From Falsiroseomonas tokyonensis (GTDB lineage: Bacteria; Pseudomonadota; Alphaproteobacteria; Acetobacterales; Acetobacteraceae): DNA of 64,000 nt. Made by a program: the position numbers and the translations under genes. Location of the stretch: the NCBI RefSeq assembly GCF_019024325.1, contig NZ_JAFNJS010000002.1, forward strand, positions 310,118-374,117, given 5' to 3'. The notes below the pieces were generated by a model. That model ran no database searches. It saw only the letters and a list, made by a program, of their open reading frames with translations, and was not told where the DNA came from. Of this stretch, positions 37,262 to 47,324 are shown piece after piece. Numbering within the stretch: the stretch's first letter is position 1; each line of letters starts with the position of its first letter.

Positions 37262-38568
37262 CGGTGCATGAACTCCGGGCTGCCGAGCAGCAGGGTCAGC
37301 GCATCGCGCACCGATCCGGCGCGGCGCATCTCGGTGGCGGTTTCGGCGCGGGCGAGCGGGCCGAGGGCGGCCTCGGCCGCCGCGCCGGGATCCACCCGCT
37401 CCATCCGCCCGGCCAGGGTGAAGGCCCAGTCGACGCGGCGCATCAGCGCCTCCGGCGTCGCCCAATCCGCCGCCACATCGGGCCAGCCGATCGGCTGCTG
37501 CGCCGTCCAGAGCGGCTGGGAGAGGCTGCCCAGGCCGGCCAGAACCAGCCGCGCCTGACCCTCCCGCAGCCCCAGCGCGCGGCCGGCGGCGATGACATAG
37601 TCCATCGGCGTGCGGAACTTGCCGAGTGGCGGGTCCCAGGCCTGGGGCAGGGCAACCAGGGTGCGGGCGGCGGCGCCGAGGTCGCCCTTGCTCTCGCGCA
37701 GGCTGCGCTCCAGCGCGCTGACTGCCTGGGCCGGCGGCTGGTCCGCCACGAAATGCCGCGCCAGCTTCACCGCCAGGTGGCGCCAGGTGGCCGGATGCTC
37801 GGCCAGGAAGCGGATCGCCTCCTCCCCGGCCGCCTCGCCGGCGCCGAATCGGCGGCCGAGCAGGCGCTTCTCACCGGGTTCATGGTTGCGTCCGCGGAAG
37901 ACGAAGCCGTAGGGCTCGCGCCCACCCTCAAAAGACCAGCCGGTGAGGATCTTGGCCAGTTCCTGCACATCGCCCTGGGTGTAGCCGCCGGCCGGCGACA
38001 GGGTGTGCAGCTCCAGCATCTCCCGCGCCAGGTTCTCGTTCAGGCCGCGGCGGGCGCGTTGGCCGCCGGGGCTGTTGGGGCCCAGGGAGCCGGCATTGTC
38101 CAGGTAGATCAGCATGGCCGGGTGCCGGGCCACCGCGACAGCCATATCGGCGAAGCGGCCGGTGACATGCGGCCGGATGGCATCCCGCTCCAGGCTGCCG
38201 ATCAGCAGCGCGGTGCTGCCGGACCGGCGGCTGACGGTGAAATGGTTCATCCAGAAATCGACCAGCCTTTCCCGGAAGGGCTGGTCGGCGGTCAGCCGGC
38301 GGCTGGCCCAGGCCAGCGTCTCGGTCCGCAGCAATTCGGCCACGGCAGCGCGGGTCTGCATCGGATCGCCTTCCGGGTTGCGGGCGCGGCGGGCGGCGAG
38401 GTCCTTGCCGCGGACCTCCAGCGCCTGGGCCAGGCTGGCGCCTTCGGGCGGGGGGGCGGGCCGGTCGATCTGCTGCAGGAGCCAGGCCTCGGGCTGCGCC
38501 GGCGGCGCCTCCCCCAGGCGGAGACCCAATCCGAAGCGGATCGCGGCGATATGGGCCGGGGATTTCAT
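37258..38568 (-). CDS. DUF1800 family protein
   Basis: A 436-residue DUF1800 protein. Characteristic blocks are AAIRFGLGLRLGE at the N-terminus, FWMNHFTVSRR, RRGLNENLAREMLELHTL (about 225-242, the family signature with N-E-N-x-A-R-E-x-x-E-L-H), GDVQELAKILTGW, EEAIRFLAEHPATWRHLAVKLARHFV and FRTPMDYVIAAGRAL. The start at 38568 fits the family; the frame continues upstream without similarity. Its stop overlaps the DUF1501 start. Function unknown; in homologues the pair is predicted to be periplasmic. Confidence 0.9.
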   Translation of the reverse strand: MKSPAHIAAIRFGLGLRLGEAPPAQPEAWLLQQIDRPAPPPEGASLAQALEVRGKDLAARRARNPEGDPMQTRAAVAELLRTETLAWASRRLTADQPFRERLVDFWMNHFTVSRRSGSTALLIGSLERDAIRPHVTGRFADMAVAVARHPAMLIYLDNAGSLGPNSPGGQRARRGLNENLAREMLELHTLSPAGGYTQGDVQELAKILTGWSFEGGREPYGFVFRGRNHEPGEKRLLGRRFGAGEAAGEEAIRFLAEHPATWRHLAVKLARHFVADQPPAQAVSALERSLRESKGDLGAAARTLVALPQAWDPPLGKFRTPMDYVIAAGRALGLREGQARLVLAGLGSLSQPLWTAQQPIGWPDVAADWATPEALMRRVDWAFTLAGRMERVDPGAAAEAALGPLARAETATEMRRAGSVRDALTLLLGSPEFMHR

Positions 38569-38716
38569 GCGCTGCAATTTAGCACGCACGGCACGGCTGT
38601 CCCTGCAGGCTTTCGTGACATAGCGTGACCCTTGCCTCGGCTCCGGGCCCTCAAATCCGGCCGGCTGCCGCCCCGGATTCGCGCGCGAACGCTTGCAAAA
38701 CCCGGTGGGAGAGGGC

Positions 38717-38813
38717 ATGTCCCGCCGCGAGAAGACGATACTCGACATCATTGCGCGGGCGGCAACGGGCGAAAGCCCGCGGTCGGACCCGCTTTCGCCT
38801 ATGGAGACCCATC

Positions 38814-38827
<14 letters not shown>
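38717..38827 (+). CDS. Candidate 36-residue leader ORF overlapping the fusA start
   Basis: An ATG at 38717 is preceded by GGGAGAGGGC, one of the best ribosome-binding sites in the window, and opens a 36-codon frame beginning [15 protein letters not shown]. Its TGA (38825-38827) lies 11 bases inside fusA in another frame, an arrangement that would couple fusA translation to it. The N-terminal half could form a basic amphipathic helix. A GAAA-tetraloop hairpin (38766-38779) lies within it. No homologue is known to me; it could be chance. Confidence 0.35.
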
Positions 38828-40895
<2,068 letters not shown>

Positions 40896-40920
40896 TCCCA
40901 TCCGGGACGGGCGACGGCAG

Positions 40921-40950
40921 CGGCGCGGGGGGCAACCCCCGCGCCGTTTT
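40921..40950 (+). terminator. Intrinsic terminator of fusA
   Basis: A perfect 11-bp GC stem (40921-40931 with 40936-40946) with loop GCAA is followed by TTTT. It lies 25 bases after the fusA stop and just before the convergent MaoC gene end. Confidence 0.9.
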
Positions 40951-40955
40951 GCGTT

Positions 40956-41399
40956 TCAGCGCTTCAAGAAATGCGTGCCCAGCGCATCCAGCACCACCCG
41001 GCCTTCCGCGGTGGTGGCGACCAGGTAGCGCAGCTTCGCCACCGCCATCTCCGGCTTGCTGCGGCTCACGCGCATCTCCGCCACCTCCAGCCGCATGGTC
41101 ACGGACTCGTCCGGTTCCAGCGGCGCCGGCCAGGACAATTCCACGCCGCCGCCGGCCAGGTTGATCTCGGCCAGCAGCCCGCTGCGGATCAGGTGGCCGA
41201 CGGCCGCGGAATAGGTGTGCAGCCCGCTGGCCACCAGCCGGCCAAAGACGGAATGGCGCGCCGCCTCCTCATCCAGGTGGAAGGGCTGCGGATCCCATCG
41301 CGCCGCGAAATCCAGCACCTCCGCCCGCGGCAGGACGAAGCCGCCGAGGTCGAAGGACTGGCCCGGCGCCAGATCATCGGCCGAGCGCAGCGGCGTCAT
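40956..41399 (-). CDS. MaoC-like hot-dog dehydratase
   Basis: A 147-residue hot-dog protein. RWDPQPFHLDEEAARHSVFG then RLVASGLHTYSAAVG is the MaoC/R-hydratase motif: the Asp and His of DPQPFH would activate water for hydrating an enoyl-thioester. Length fits single-domain MaoC proteins. Its start overlaps the tctA stop (ATGA), so it is expressed with the tricarboxylate transporter, suggesting it acts on a CoA-thioester derived from the imported acid; that link is inference. Confidence 0.85.
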   Translation of the reverse strand: MTPLRSADDLAPGQSFDLGGFVLPRAEVLDFAARWDPQPFHLDEEAARHSVFGRLVASGLHTYSAAVGHLIRSGLLAEINLAGGGVELSWPAPLEPDESVTMRLEVAEMRVSRSKPEMAVAKLRYLVATTAEGRVVLDALGTHFLKR

Positions 41400-42889
41400 G
41401 CCGGGGCCGCGGCCGGTGCCCGCCGGAAGCCGCGGGCCAGCATCACCAGCCAGATCAGCAGGGTGAAGACGCCCAGGCTGCCGGCGATCGGGCGGCTGAA
41501 GAATTCCAGGAAGGCGCCGTCCGCCTTGATCATGGACTGCACGAAGGTCTGCTCCAGCATCTCCCCCAGCACCAGGCCCAGGATCAGCGGTGCGATGGGA
41601 ATGCCGTGCTCCTCCATCACCCAGCCCAGGACGCCCATGGCCAGCATCAGCACCACGCCATAGAGGCTGTTGGTCATGGCGAAGCTGCCCACCAGGCAGA
41701 ACAGCAGGATGACGGGCAACAGCAGGTTGCGCGGAACGCGCAGGATCTGCCGGGCCGACTTGATGGCGGCCCAGCCCAGCGGGAACATGATGAGATTGGC
41801 CAGGATGAAGATCAGGAAGACCGCGTAGATCAGCTGCGGGTTTTCCTGGAACACGGTGGGGCCCGGATTCATGCCCTTCATGTACAGCACGCCGATGACG
41901 ATGGCGGTGATGCTGTCGCCCGGAATGCCGAAGACCAGGGCTGGGATCCAGGCGCTGCCAAGGGCCGAGTTGTTGGCCGAGGTCGCATCGACGATGCCCT
42001 CCACCTCCCCGGTGCCGAACTTCTCTGGCTGCTTGGAGAAGCGCTTGGCCACCGCATAGCTGATCCAGGCCGCGATATCGGCGCCGGCGCCGGGCAGGGC
42101 GCCGATGGCGGTGCCGATGGCGCTGCCGCGCAGGAAGTTCAGCCAGTAGCGTCGCGTCACCTCGCCCAGCCCGCGGAACAGGCTGCCCACCGCCTGCGGC
42201 ACAGCCTTGGTCGCCAGGTCGAAGGTCACCGCGCCGCGCATCAACTCGCTCACCGCGAACATGCCGATCATGGTGGCGATGAAGTTCACGCCGCCCATCA
42301 GGTTCACGTCGTCGAAGGTGAAGCGCGGAAAGCCCGCCGCCGGATCGATGCCCACGGTGGCCAGCAGCAGCCCGAAGAACAGGGACAGAAAACCCTTCAC
42401 CGGGTCGGCATTGGACATGAAGACGGCGCAGGTCAGGCCGAGGCAGGCCAGCCAGAAATACTCATAGGAGGAGAAGTTGATGGCGACTTCGGCCAGCAGC
42501 GGCGCGAAGGCGATCAGCACGGCCACGCCGATCAGCCCGCCACCCACGGAGAAGACCAGGTTCACGCCCATGCAGAGGTTCAGCTGCCCCTTCTGCGTCA
42601 TGGCGTAGGATTCATCGGCGTAAGCCGCGGAAGCCGGCGTGCCCGGCATGCGCAGCATGGCGCCGGGGATGTCGCCGGCGAAGATCGCCATGGTGGTGGC
42701 GGTGACGATGGCGCCCAGCGCCGGCACCGGCGGCATGAAGAAGGTGACCGGCACCAGCAGCGCGGTGGCCATGGTGGCGGTCAGCCCCGGCATGGCGCCG
42801 ACGAACATGCCGAAGATGGCGGACAGGCCGATGACGGCCAACACGAAGGGGTCGAAGACCAGGCCGAAGGCCTCGATCAGCGGATCCAT
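41396..42889 (-). CDS. tctA: Tripartite tricarboxylate transporter permease TctA
   Basis: The 497-residue large membrane subunit of a TTT importer, with about 11-12 transmembrane helices. It shows the TctA signatures GAMPGLTATMATALLVPVTF, GAMLRMPGTPASAA (Gly/Pro-rich repeat), GALPGAGADIAAWISYAVAKR and NNSALGSAWIPALVFGIPGDS; the two related Gly-Pro segments indicate an internal duplication. It follows tctB by ten bases and overlaps the MaoC gene. TTT systems take up citrate-like or aromatic dicarboxylic acids by ion gradient; the ligand here is unknown. Confidence 0.95.
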   Translation of the reverse strand: MDPLIEAFGLVFDPFVLAVIGLSAIFGMFVGAMPGLTATMATALLVPVTFFMPPVPALGAIVTATTMAIFAGDIPGAMLRMPGTPASAAYADESYAMTQKGQLNLCMGVNLVFSVGGGLIGVAVLIAFAPLLAEVAINFSSYEYFWLACLGLTCAVFMSNADPVKGFLSLFFGLLLATVGIDPAAGFPRFTFDDVNLMGGVNFIATMIGMFAVSELMRGAVTFDLATKAVPQAVGSLFRGLGEVTRRYWLNFLRGSAIGTAIGALPGAGADIAAWISYAVAKRFSKQPEKFGTGEVEGIVDATSANNSALGSAWIPALVFGIPGDSITAIVIGVLYMKGMNPGPTVFQENPQLIYAVFLIFILANLIMFPLGWAAIKSARQILRVPRNLLLPVILLFCLVGSFAMTNSLYGVVLMLAMGVLGWVMEEHGIPIAPLILGLVLGEMLEQTFVQSMIKADGAFLEFFSRPIAGSLGVFTLLIWLVMLARGFRRAPAAAPA

Positions 42890-42899
42890 GGCTTGGTCC

Positions 42900-43364
42900 T
42901 CACAAGACGCTGTCGAGGACGCCGCGCGGCAGCGGCACGCGCATCAGCCCGGCGAAGAACCAGTGCACCAGCAGCGTCATCCCCGCCGCCACCGGCAGCG
43001 CCACCACCGGCCGCGCCTGGAACCACAGGAACAGGCCCAGCAGCAGCAGGAAGGCGGTGGGGATGAAGCCCAACGGGTCCGAGACCAGGATATAGGCGAG
43101 GGAGGCCAGCGGGATCAGCAGGAAGGAGACCACGCGGCGCGGCTGCGCCATCCAACCCTCCACCACCAGCAGCGGGGCGCGCTGGCGCAAGCCGCGCAGC
43201 AGCAGCACCAGCGCGCAGAAGCCGATGCCGGCGGCCAGGATGCGCGGAAACAGGTTCGGTCCGTAGTCCTGGCCGGGGAAGGAGGGGAAGAAGGTGGTCA
43301 GCCACCAGACCCAGCCGGCGAAGCCGAGCAGCAGCGCGCCCAGCAGGGCATCATTCATACGCAT
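42900..43364 (-). CDS. tctB: Tripartite tricarboxylate transporter small subunit TctB
   Basis: A 154-residue protein with four predicted transmembrane helices: ALLGALLLGFAGWVWWL, a second near 35-55, PRRVVSFLLIPLASLAYILV, and LLLLGLFLWF plus a C-terminal helix. TFFPSFPGQDYGPNLFPRI between helices 1 and 2 is a typical TctB loop. It lies between tctC and tctA. A pair of stem-loops separates it from tctC, probably lowering its expression relative to the binding protein. Confidence 0.9.
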   Translation of the reverse strand: MRMNDALLGALLLGFAGWVWWLTTFFPSFPGQDYGPNLFPRILAAGIGFCALVLLLRGLRQRAPLLVVEGWMAQPRRVVSFLLIPLASLAYILVSDPLGFIPTAFLLLLGLFLWFQARPVVALPVAAGMTLLVHWFFAGLMRVPLPRGVLDSVL

Positions 43365-43393
43365 GGCAGGCCTTCCGGACGCCGCGGAGCAGA

Positions 43394-43449
43394 AGGGGCG
43401 GCAAAAGCCGCCCCTAGGGGATCAGCCCAAGGAGGCGGCTTCTGCCGCC
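43394..43449 (-). promoter_or_regulatory. Two stem-loops between tctC and tctB
   Basis: A perfect 9-bp stem with AAAA loop (43394-43415) and a 6-bp ggcggc/gccgcc stem with TTCT loop (43434-43449) lie in the 94-base gap. A short direct repeat, gggatcagcc, flanks the second. Placement after the binding-protein gene suggests mRNA stabilisation or attenuation. Confidence 0.6.
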
Positions 43450-43458
43450 CCCGAGGGA

Positions 43459-44448
43459 TCAGCCGCGCGCCAGGCCTGCGCCGCGCATCGCCTCGCCCAT
43501 CGCCCGGTCGCCTTCCGCCATGAAGCTGGCGAAGCCGGCCGCATCCTGCCAGACCGTGCCGAAGCCGCGGCTGGTCATGAATTCCTTGAACTGCGGATTC
43601 TCATAGGCCGCCTTCAACGCGGTGCCGTAGCGTTGCGCGATCGGCGCCGGCAGACCCTTCGGCGCCGCGATGCCGCGCCAGGCGCCGACCGAGTAGTTGA
43701 TGCCCAGCGTTTCGTTCAAGGTGGGCACCTGGGCGAACATCGGGTTCCGCGCCGGCGCCATGATGGCCAGCGACTTGGCCCGGCCGGCATCGATCATCGC
43801 CCGCGCCTCCGGCACCGAGCAGGTGACGATGTCGACGCCGCCGGCCGCCAGTTCCTGCATCGCCGGCGCCGCGCCGTTCGAGGGCACCCAGCGCACATGG
43901 TCGCCCTTCAGCCCCATCGCCTGCAGCCAGCCCACCAGCGCCAGGTGCCAGATGCCGCCCTGGCCGGTGCCGCTGGCCTTGAAGGTGCCGGCCGGCCGCG
44001 CCTTGATGGCATCCGCCAGCGCCTTGATATCGGCATAGGGCGAATTGCTGGCCACCTGCACGCCCGGCGGGTCCGAATTCATCAGCGCCAGCGGGGTGTA
44101 GGATTCGGGGTTGAGCTGGGTCAGCCCCTGCCAATGCATCATGGTGATTTCCACCGTGATCATGCCGATGGTGTAGCCATCCGGCGCCGCCGTCGAGATG
44201 GCCGAATGCCCGACCACGCCGGACCCGCCGGTGCGGTTCACGACGTTCACCGGCTGGCCGAGGTCCCGCTCCAGCAGGCTGCCCACGATGCGCGCCGTGG
44301 CATCGGTGCCGCCGCCGGCGCCCCAGGGCACGATCAGCTGGATCGGGCGGTTCGGCCAATTGCCCTGGCCGAGGGCCGGCATGGCGAGCGGTGCGGTCAG
44401 CGCGGCGCCGCTGGCGGCCAGCAGGGAACGGCGGGACAGCAGGGTCAT
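43459..44448 (-). CDS. tctC: Tripartite tricarboxylate transporter binding protein (Bug/TctC)
   Basis: The 329-residue periplasmic binding protein of the TTT system. The signal MTLLSRRSLLAASGAALTAP has a twin-arginine-like start and ends near ALGQ (about 28). The mature start NWPNRPIQLIVPWGAGGGTDATARIV is the Bug signature; VVNRTGGSGVVGH and FKASGTGQGGIWHLALVGWLQA form further ligand-binding loops. It is the first gene of the tctC-tctB-tctA-MaoC operon. Ligand unknown; Bug proteins bind dicarboxylates, aromatics or amino acids. Confidence 0.93.
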   Translation of the reverse strand: MTLLSRRSLLAASGAALTAPLAMPALGQGNWPNRPIQLIVPWGAGGGTDATARIVGSLLERDLGQPVNVVNRTGGSGVVGHSAISTAAPDGYTIGMITVEITMMHWQGLTQLNPESYTPLALMNSDPPGVQVASNSPYADIKALADAIKARPAGTFKASGTGQGGIWHLALVGWLQAMGLKGDHVRWVPSNGAAPAMQELAAGGVDIVTCSVPEARAMIDAGRAKSLAIMAPARNPMFAQVPTLNETLGINYSVGAWRGIAAPKGLPAPIAQRYGTALKAAYENPQFKEFMTSRGFGTVWQDAAGFASFMAEGDRAMGEAMRGAGLARG

Positions 44449-44570
44449 CGGATCGTCTCTCCTCCTCTGCGCCCAGGTTGCTCCCGGGCACTTAGGGGCA
44501 AGGCTAGGCCGGGTTGCGCGGCGGCTTCAAGCCAGGAGAGGCGCGGCGAGGCGGTTTCGTTGCGCCGGGG

Positions 44571-45260
44571 TCAGTCCGCCTCCGCCAGCTGATCCTCCGC
44601 TTCCTGGGCCAGGCGATCCACGGCACAGCGGGCGGCGCGGCGCTGCAGATAGGCGCTGCGATAGACGGCATAGGGATCCAGCGCCTGCGCCTCGACCCGG
44701 CTTAGCTCGCCGGAGAGCTGGCTGTATTCCACCATCAGGTCGCTGCCGCGCCAGGGCAGGAAGAGGTGCGGGCCCAGCGCCTGGGCCAGGCCGGCGCTGC
44801 TGGCCAGCATCGCCCCGGCATCGCGCAGGGTGGAGGGGCCGAGGATCGGCAGTACGAGGTAGGGCCCGCTGGGAATGCCCCAGGCGCAGACCGCATCCGC
44901 CGGCAGAGCGACGCGCCGCGCGAAACCCCATTCCGCCGCGCTGTCCCGGACCCCGCCCAGCCCCAGGCTGGAATTGATGCCGAAGCGGGCCGTCGCATGC
45001 CAGGCGAGCTCGAAATCCCCCGCCGCCAGGCCGGAGATCGCCGTGATCGGCTCCCGCAGATTGGCGAAGGCATTCGCGATGCCCTGGCGCAGCGGTGGCG
45101 GCGCGTGGGTGACATAGGCGGTGACCACCGGGTCCAGCAGCCAGGACTGCACCACCCGGTTGAAGCCATGGATGCGACGGTTCACCCCCTCCAGCGGATC
45201 GGGGGCCGCCTGGGCGAGCCCGGGCGCCAGCAGCAGGGCCGCGAGGAGAAGCCGCCGCAT
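44571..45260 (-). CDS. mlaA: MlaA/VacJ family outer-membrane lipid-asymmetry protein
   Basis: A 229-residue MlaA homologue. MlaA removes mislocalised phospholipid from the outer leaflet of the outer membrane. DPLEGVNRRIHGFNRVVQ and PPLRQGIANAFANLREPITAISGL are family blocks, followed by FGINSSLGLGGVRDSAAEWGF. The signal MRRLLLAALLLAPGLAQAA has no lipobox cysteine, so it would be exported unlipidated, unlike E. coli MlaA. The start shares a base with the NfeD stop, so it ends a SPFH-NfeD-MlaA operon. The rest of the Mla system is not in the window. Confidence 0.88.
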   Translation of the reverse strand: MRRLLLAALLLAPGLAQAAPDPLEGVNRRIHGFNRVVQSWLLDPVVTAYVTHAPPPLRQGIANAFANLREPITAISGLAAGDFELAWHATARFGINSSLGLGGVRDSAAEWGFARRVALPADAVCAWGIPSGPYLVLPILGPSTLRDAGAMLASSAGLAQALGPHLFLPWRGSDLMVEYSQLSGELSRVEAQALDPYAVYRSAYLQRRAARCAVDRLAQEAEDQLAEAD

Positions 45261-45715
45261 CAGGCGGGCTGCCCGATGTCGTCGTGGATCGGCCGCACCA
45301 CCAGCACAACGCCCTCCACCGCTTCCACCCGCACCGGCGCGCCGATCGGCGGCAGCGCCATGCCGGGCGGCAGCCGGGCGGGCCATTCGCTGTCGCCGAG
45401 CCTGACCCGCGGCGCGCCATCCGGCCCGAGCAGCAGCAACGCGCGGCGCCCGGCCAGCCCCGCCTCCGGCGCATTCACCCGGCGGTCCGGCCCGCGGCGG
45501 CCGCGGCGCAGCGCCAGGGAGGCCGCCACACCCGCCGCCAGCAGCACCAGGAAGACCAGCACGGTCGGCGCGAAGCCAAGCCCGGTGCCGAGCAGCAGCA
45601 CCAGCCCGGTGCCGATCGCGGCCATGCCGGCCCAGAGAAGATAGACGCCGGGCAGCACCAACTCCGCCCCCAGCGCGACCAGGCCGAGCAGGATCCAGAT
45701 CAGGCCCGGTTCCAC
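45260..45715 (-). CDS. NfeD-like membrane protein
   Basis: A 151-residue short NfeD. Transmembrane segments occupy about 4-70 (IWILLGLVALGAELVLPGVYLLWAG, then LVLLLGTGLGFAPTVLVFLVLL), followed by a soluble OB-fold C-terminus with RRALLLLGPDGAPRVRLGDSEW. NfeD proteins are almost always paired with SPFH proteins and act in membrane microdomains. It overlaps the SPFH gene by 16 bases and the mlaA start by one. The C-terminus IHDDIGQPA is not diagnostic. Confidence 0.87.
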   Translation of the reverse strand: MEPGLIWILLGLVALGAELVLPGVYLLWAGMAAIGTGLVLLLGTGLGFAPTVLVFLVLLAAGVAASLALRRGRRGPDRRVNAPEAGLAGRRALLLLGPDGAPRVRLGDSEWPARLPPGMALPPIGAPVRVEAVEGVVLVVRPIHDDIGQPA

Positions 45716-46650
45716 GGACGATCCCCCGGCAACGCTCCGCCGCCCGGCACGGTAGGCGGCCGGTCGGGGCCGCCTTGCGTGCCGCGGAGCAATTCCATGG
45801 CCTGGGTGATGCCGCCGGCCAGCGCGGCACTCTCCATCGGCACGATGACGAGGCGGGAGGAGGGGTTGGCGGCCATCGCCTCGAAGGCCTTCACATACTT
45901 GTCCGCGATGAAGTAGCGCAGCGCATCGGCGCCCGCCCCGGCGGCGGCCTCGGCCACCATCTTCGTGGCATTGGCCTCCGCCTGGGCCAGCGCCTCCCGC
46001 GCCTCGGCATCGCGCAGCGCGGCATCGCGGCGGCCCTCGGCCTGCAGCACCAGGGCCTGCTTCTCGCCCTCCGCCTTGGCCACGCTGGCGCGCCGCTCGC
46101 GCTCCGCCGTCATCTGCAGGTTCATGGCGCGGATCAGCGTGTCCGGCGGCTCGATCTTGCGGATCTCGACGCGGCTTACCTTGGCCCCCCAGGGATCGGT
46201 CGCACCATCCAGGATATTGAGCAGCGAGGTATTGATGCGGTCGCGGGAGGAGAGCGTCTGGTCCAGGTCCATCTCGCCGATCACGGCGCGGATATTGGTC
46301 ATGGCCATGGCGACCAGCGCCTGGGTCAGGTCCTGCACCGCATAGGCGGCCTTGGCCGGGTCCATGATGCGGTAATAGACGATGCCATCCACCGCCACCG
46401 TCGCATTGTCCTTGGTGATGACGGACTGCTCCGGGATGTCGAGCACCACCTCCTGCACATTCAGCTTGTGGCCGATGCGGTCGACGAAGGGGATGATGAG
46501 GTTCAACCCGGGGGAGAGCAGCCGGGTGAAGGCGCCGAAGCGCTCCACCGTCCAGACCTGGCCCTGCGGCACCGTGCGGATGCCCTGGGCGACGGTGACG
46601 ACGGCCAGCAGCAGCAGCACGACAAGCACGATGGTCGGCAGGGACTCCAT
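45700..46650 (-). CDS. SPFH/Band 7 (stomatin/QmcA-like) protein
   Basis: A 316-residue SPFH protein. One transmembrane helix (about 5-22, TIVLVVLLLLAVVTVAQG) precedes the SPFH domain with VPQGQVWTVERFGAF, LSPGLNLIIPFVDRI and VDGIVYYRI. A long Ala/Glu/Lys-rich coiled coil follows (about 195-260, ERERRASVAKAEGEKQALVLQAEG) and a Pro/Gly C-terminus. Such proteins form membrane scaffolds and regulate proteases. The ATG at 46650 is chosen because the hydrophobic N-terminus and an AAAGG site follow; the frame extends upstream through a 24-bp repeat that is probably untranslated. Confidence 0.9.
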   Translation of the reverse strand: MESLPTIVLVVLLLLAVVTVAQGIRTVPQGQVWTVERFGAFTRLLSPGLNLIIPFVDRIGHKLNVQEVVLDIPEQSVITKDNATVAVDGIVYYRIMDPAKAAYAVQDLTQALVAMAMTNIRAVIGEMDLDQTLSSRDRINTSLLNILDGATDPWGAKVSRVEIRKIEPPDTLIRAMNLQMTAERERRASVAKAEGEKQALVLQAEGRRDAALRDAEAREALAQAEANATKMVAEAAAGAGADALRYFIADKYVKAFEAMAANPSSRLVIVPMESAALAGGITQAMELLRGTQGGPDRPPTVPGGGALPGDRPWNRA

Positions 46651-46699
46651 AGGGGCGCCTTTGGTCTCACCGGCATGCCGGCTTCGGGTGGAGTGGGGG

Positions 46700-46789
46700 G
46701 CGCCATGCTGGCGCGGGCTGCGGGCGCCATCCTGGCGCGGGATCGGACCCCCATCCTGGAGTACCGCCGCCGCGCCGTCCTGGCGCAGG
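46700..46789. repeat. Four 24-bp tandem repeats carrying mini-hairpins
   Basis: Units start at 46700, 46724, 46748 and 46772, exactly 24 bases apart. Units 1, 2 and 4 contain a small palindrome such as gcgcca-tcc-tggcgc; unit 3 is degenerate. They lie in the 225-base gap upstream of the SPFH-NfeD-MlaA operon. In the SPFH frame they would read as an octapeptide repeat (RQDGAxxx). Confidence 0.75.
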
Positions 46790-46875
46790 CGGGCCAGAGC
46801 CTTCGCCTGCCGCAGCTCCCTCATTCTGCCCTGGATCGCCGATTCTTGCCAGAGGCTTAAGGCGCGGCCGGATCC

Positions 46876-47223
46876 TTACCGAAATTCATTATCCCGCAGC
46901 GAGGCATTGCCCTTGTGGTCGGTGCGGGGCGCCAGCGCCGTATCCAGCGCCCGGCTGAGCTTGCCCAGCGCGCCATTCATCGCCTTCGGCACCGTCTCCG
47001 CCTGGTGGGAAACCGCGATCGGTGCCTTGCCCGTCGGCCGCGCCTCCACCATGCAGCGCTTGTCCTGCGCGCCGCCCTTCAGGGCGTTCACATCGCCGAG
47101 ATGAACCTCGACCCGCGTCAGATGCGCCTCGAACCGCCCCACCGCCTCGGCCACCGCCTGCTCCACCCGCGCGATCAGATCGGCGCCGCCCGCGCCATCG
47201 GGGGTGTTCACCTGGATCTGCAT
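46876..47223 (-). CDS. HPF/RaiA-family ribosome-associated protein
   Basis: A 115-residue protein of the ribosome hibernation factor group (short form). It opens MQIQVNTPDGAGG, with a beta-alpha-beta-beta-beta-alpha outline: VEQAVAEAVGRFEAHLTRVEVHLGDVN and RCMVEARPTGKAPIAVSHQAETVPKAMNGALGKLSRALD. It would bind the 30S subunit and slow or protect ribosomes in stress. GGGAGGT lies seven bases before the ATG at 47223, which decides this start against 47253. It is upstream of the repeat region and SPFH operon on the same strand, but cotranscription is unclear. Confidence 0.75.
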   Translation of the reverse strand: MQIQVNTPDGAGGADLIARVEQAVAEAVGRFEAHLTRVEVHLGDVNALKGGAQDKRCMVEARPTGKAPIAVSHQAETVPKAMNGALGKLSRALDTALAPRTDHKGNASLRDNEFR

Positions 47224-47324
47224 GCCGACCTCCCTTACCGTGAAGGAAGGCAACGCGCTGGCCGATCAGGGCGTTTCCGGCGATACTCCCGCTTTCGCCT
47301 TCAGCCTCGGCCAAGGAGCCCATC

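Noticed and set aside
46651-46824. SPFH protein extended by 58 residues through the tandem repeat
   Set aside because: The hydrophobic start MESLPTIVL fits the family and a ribosome-binding site precedes it; kept only as an alternative.
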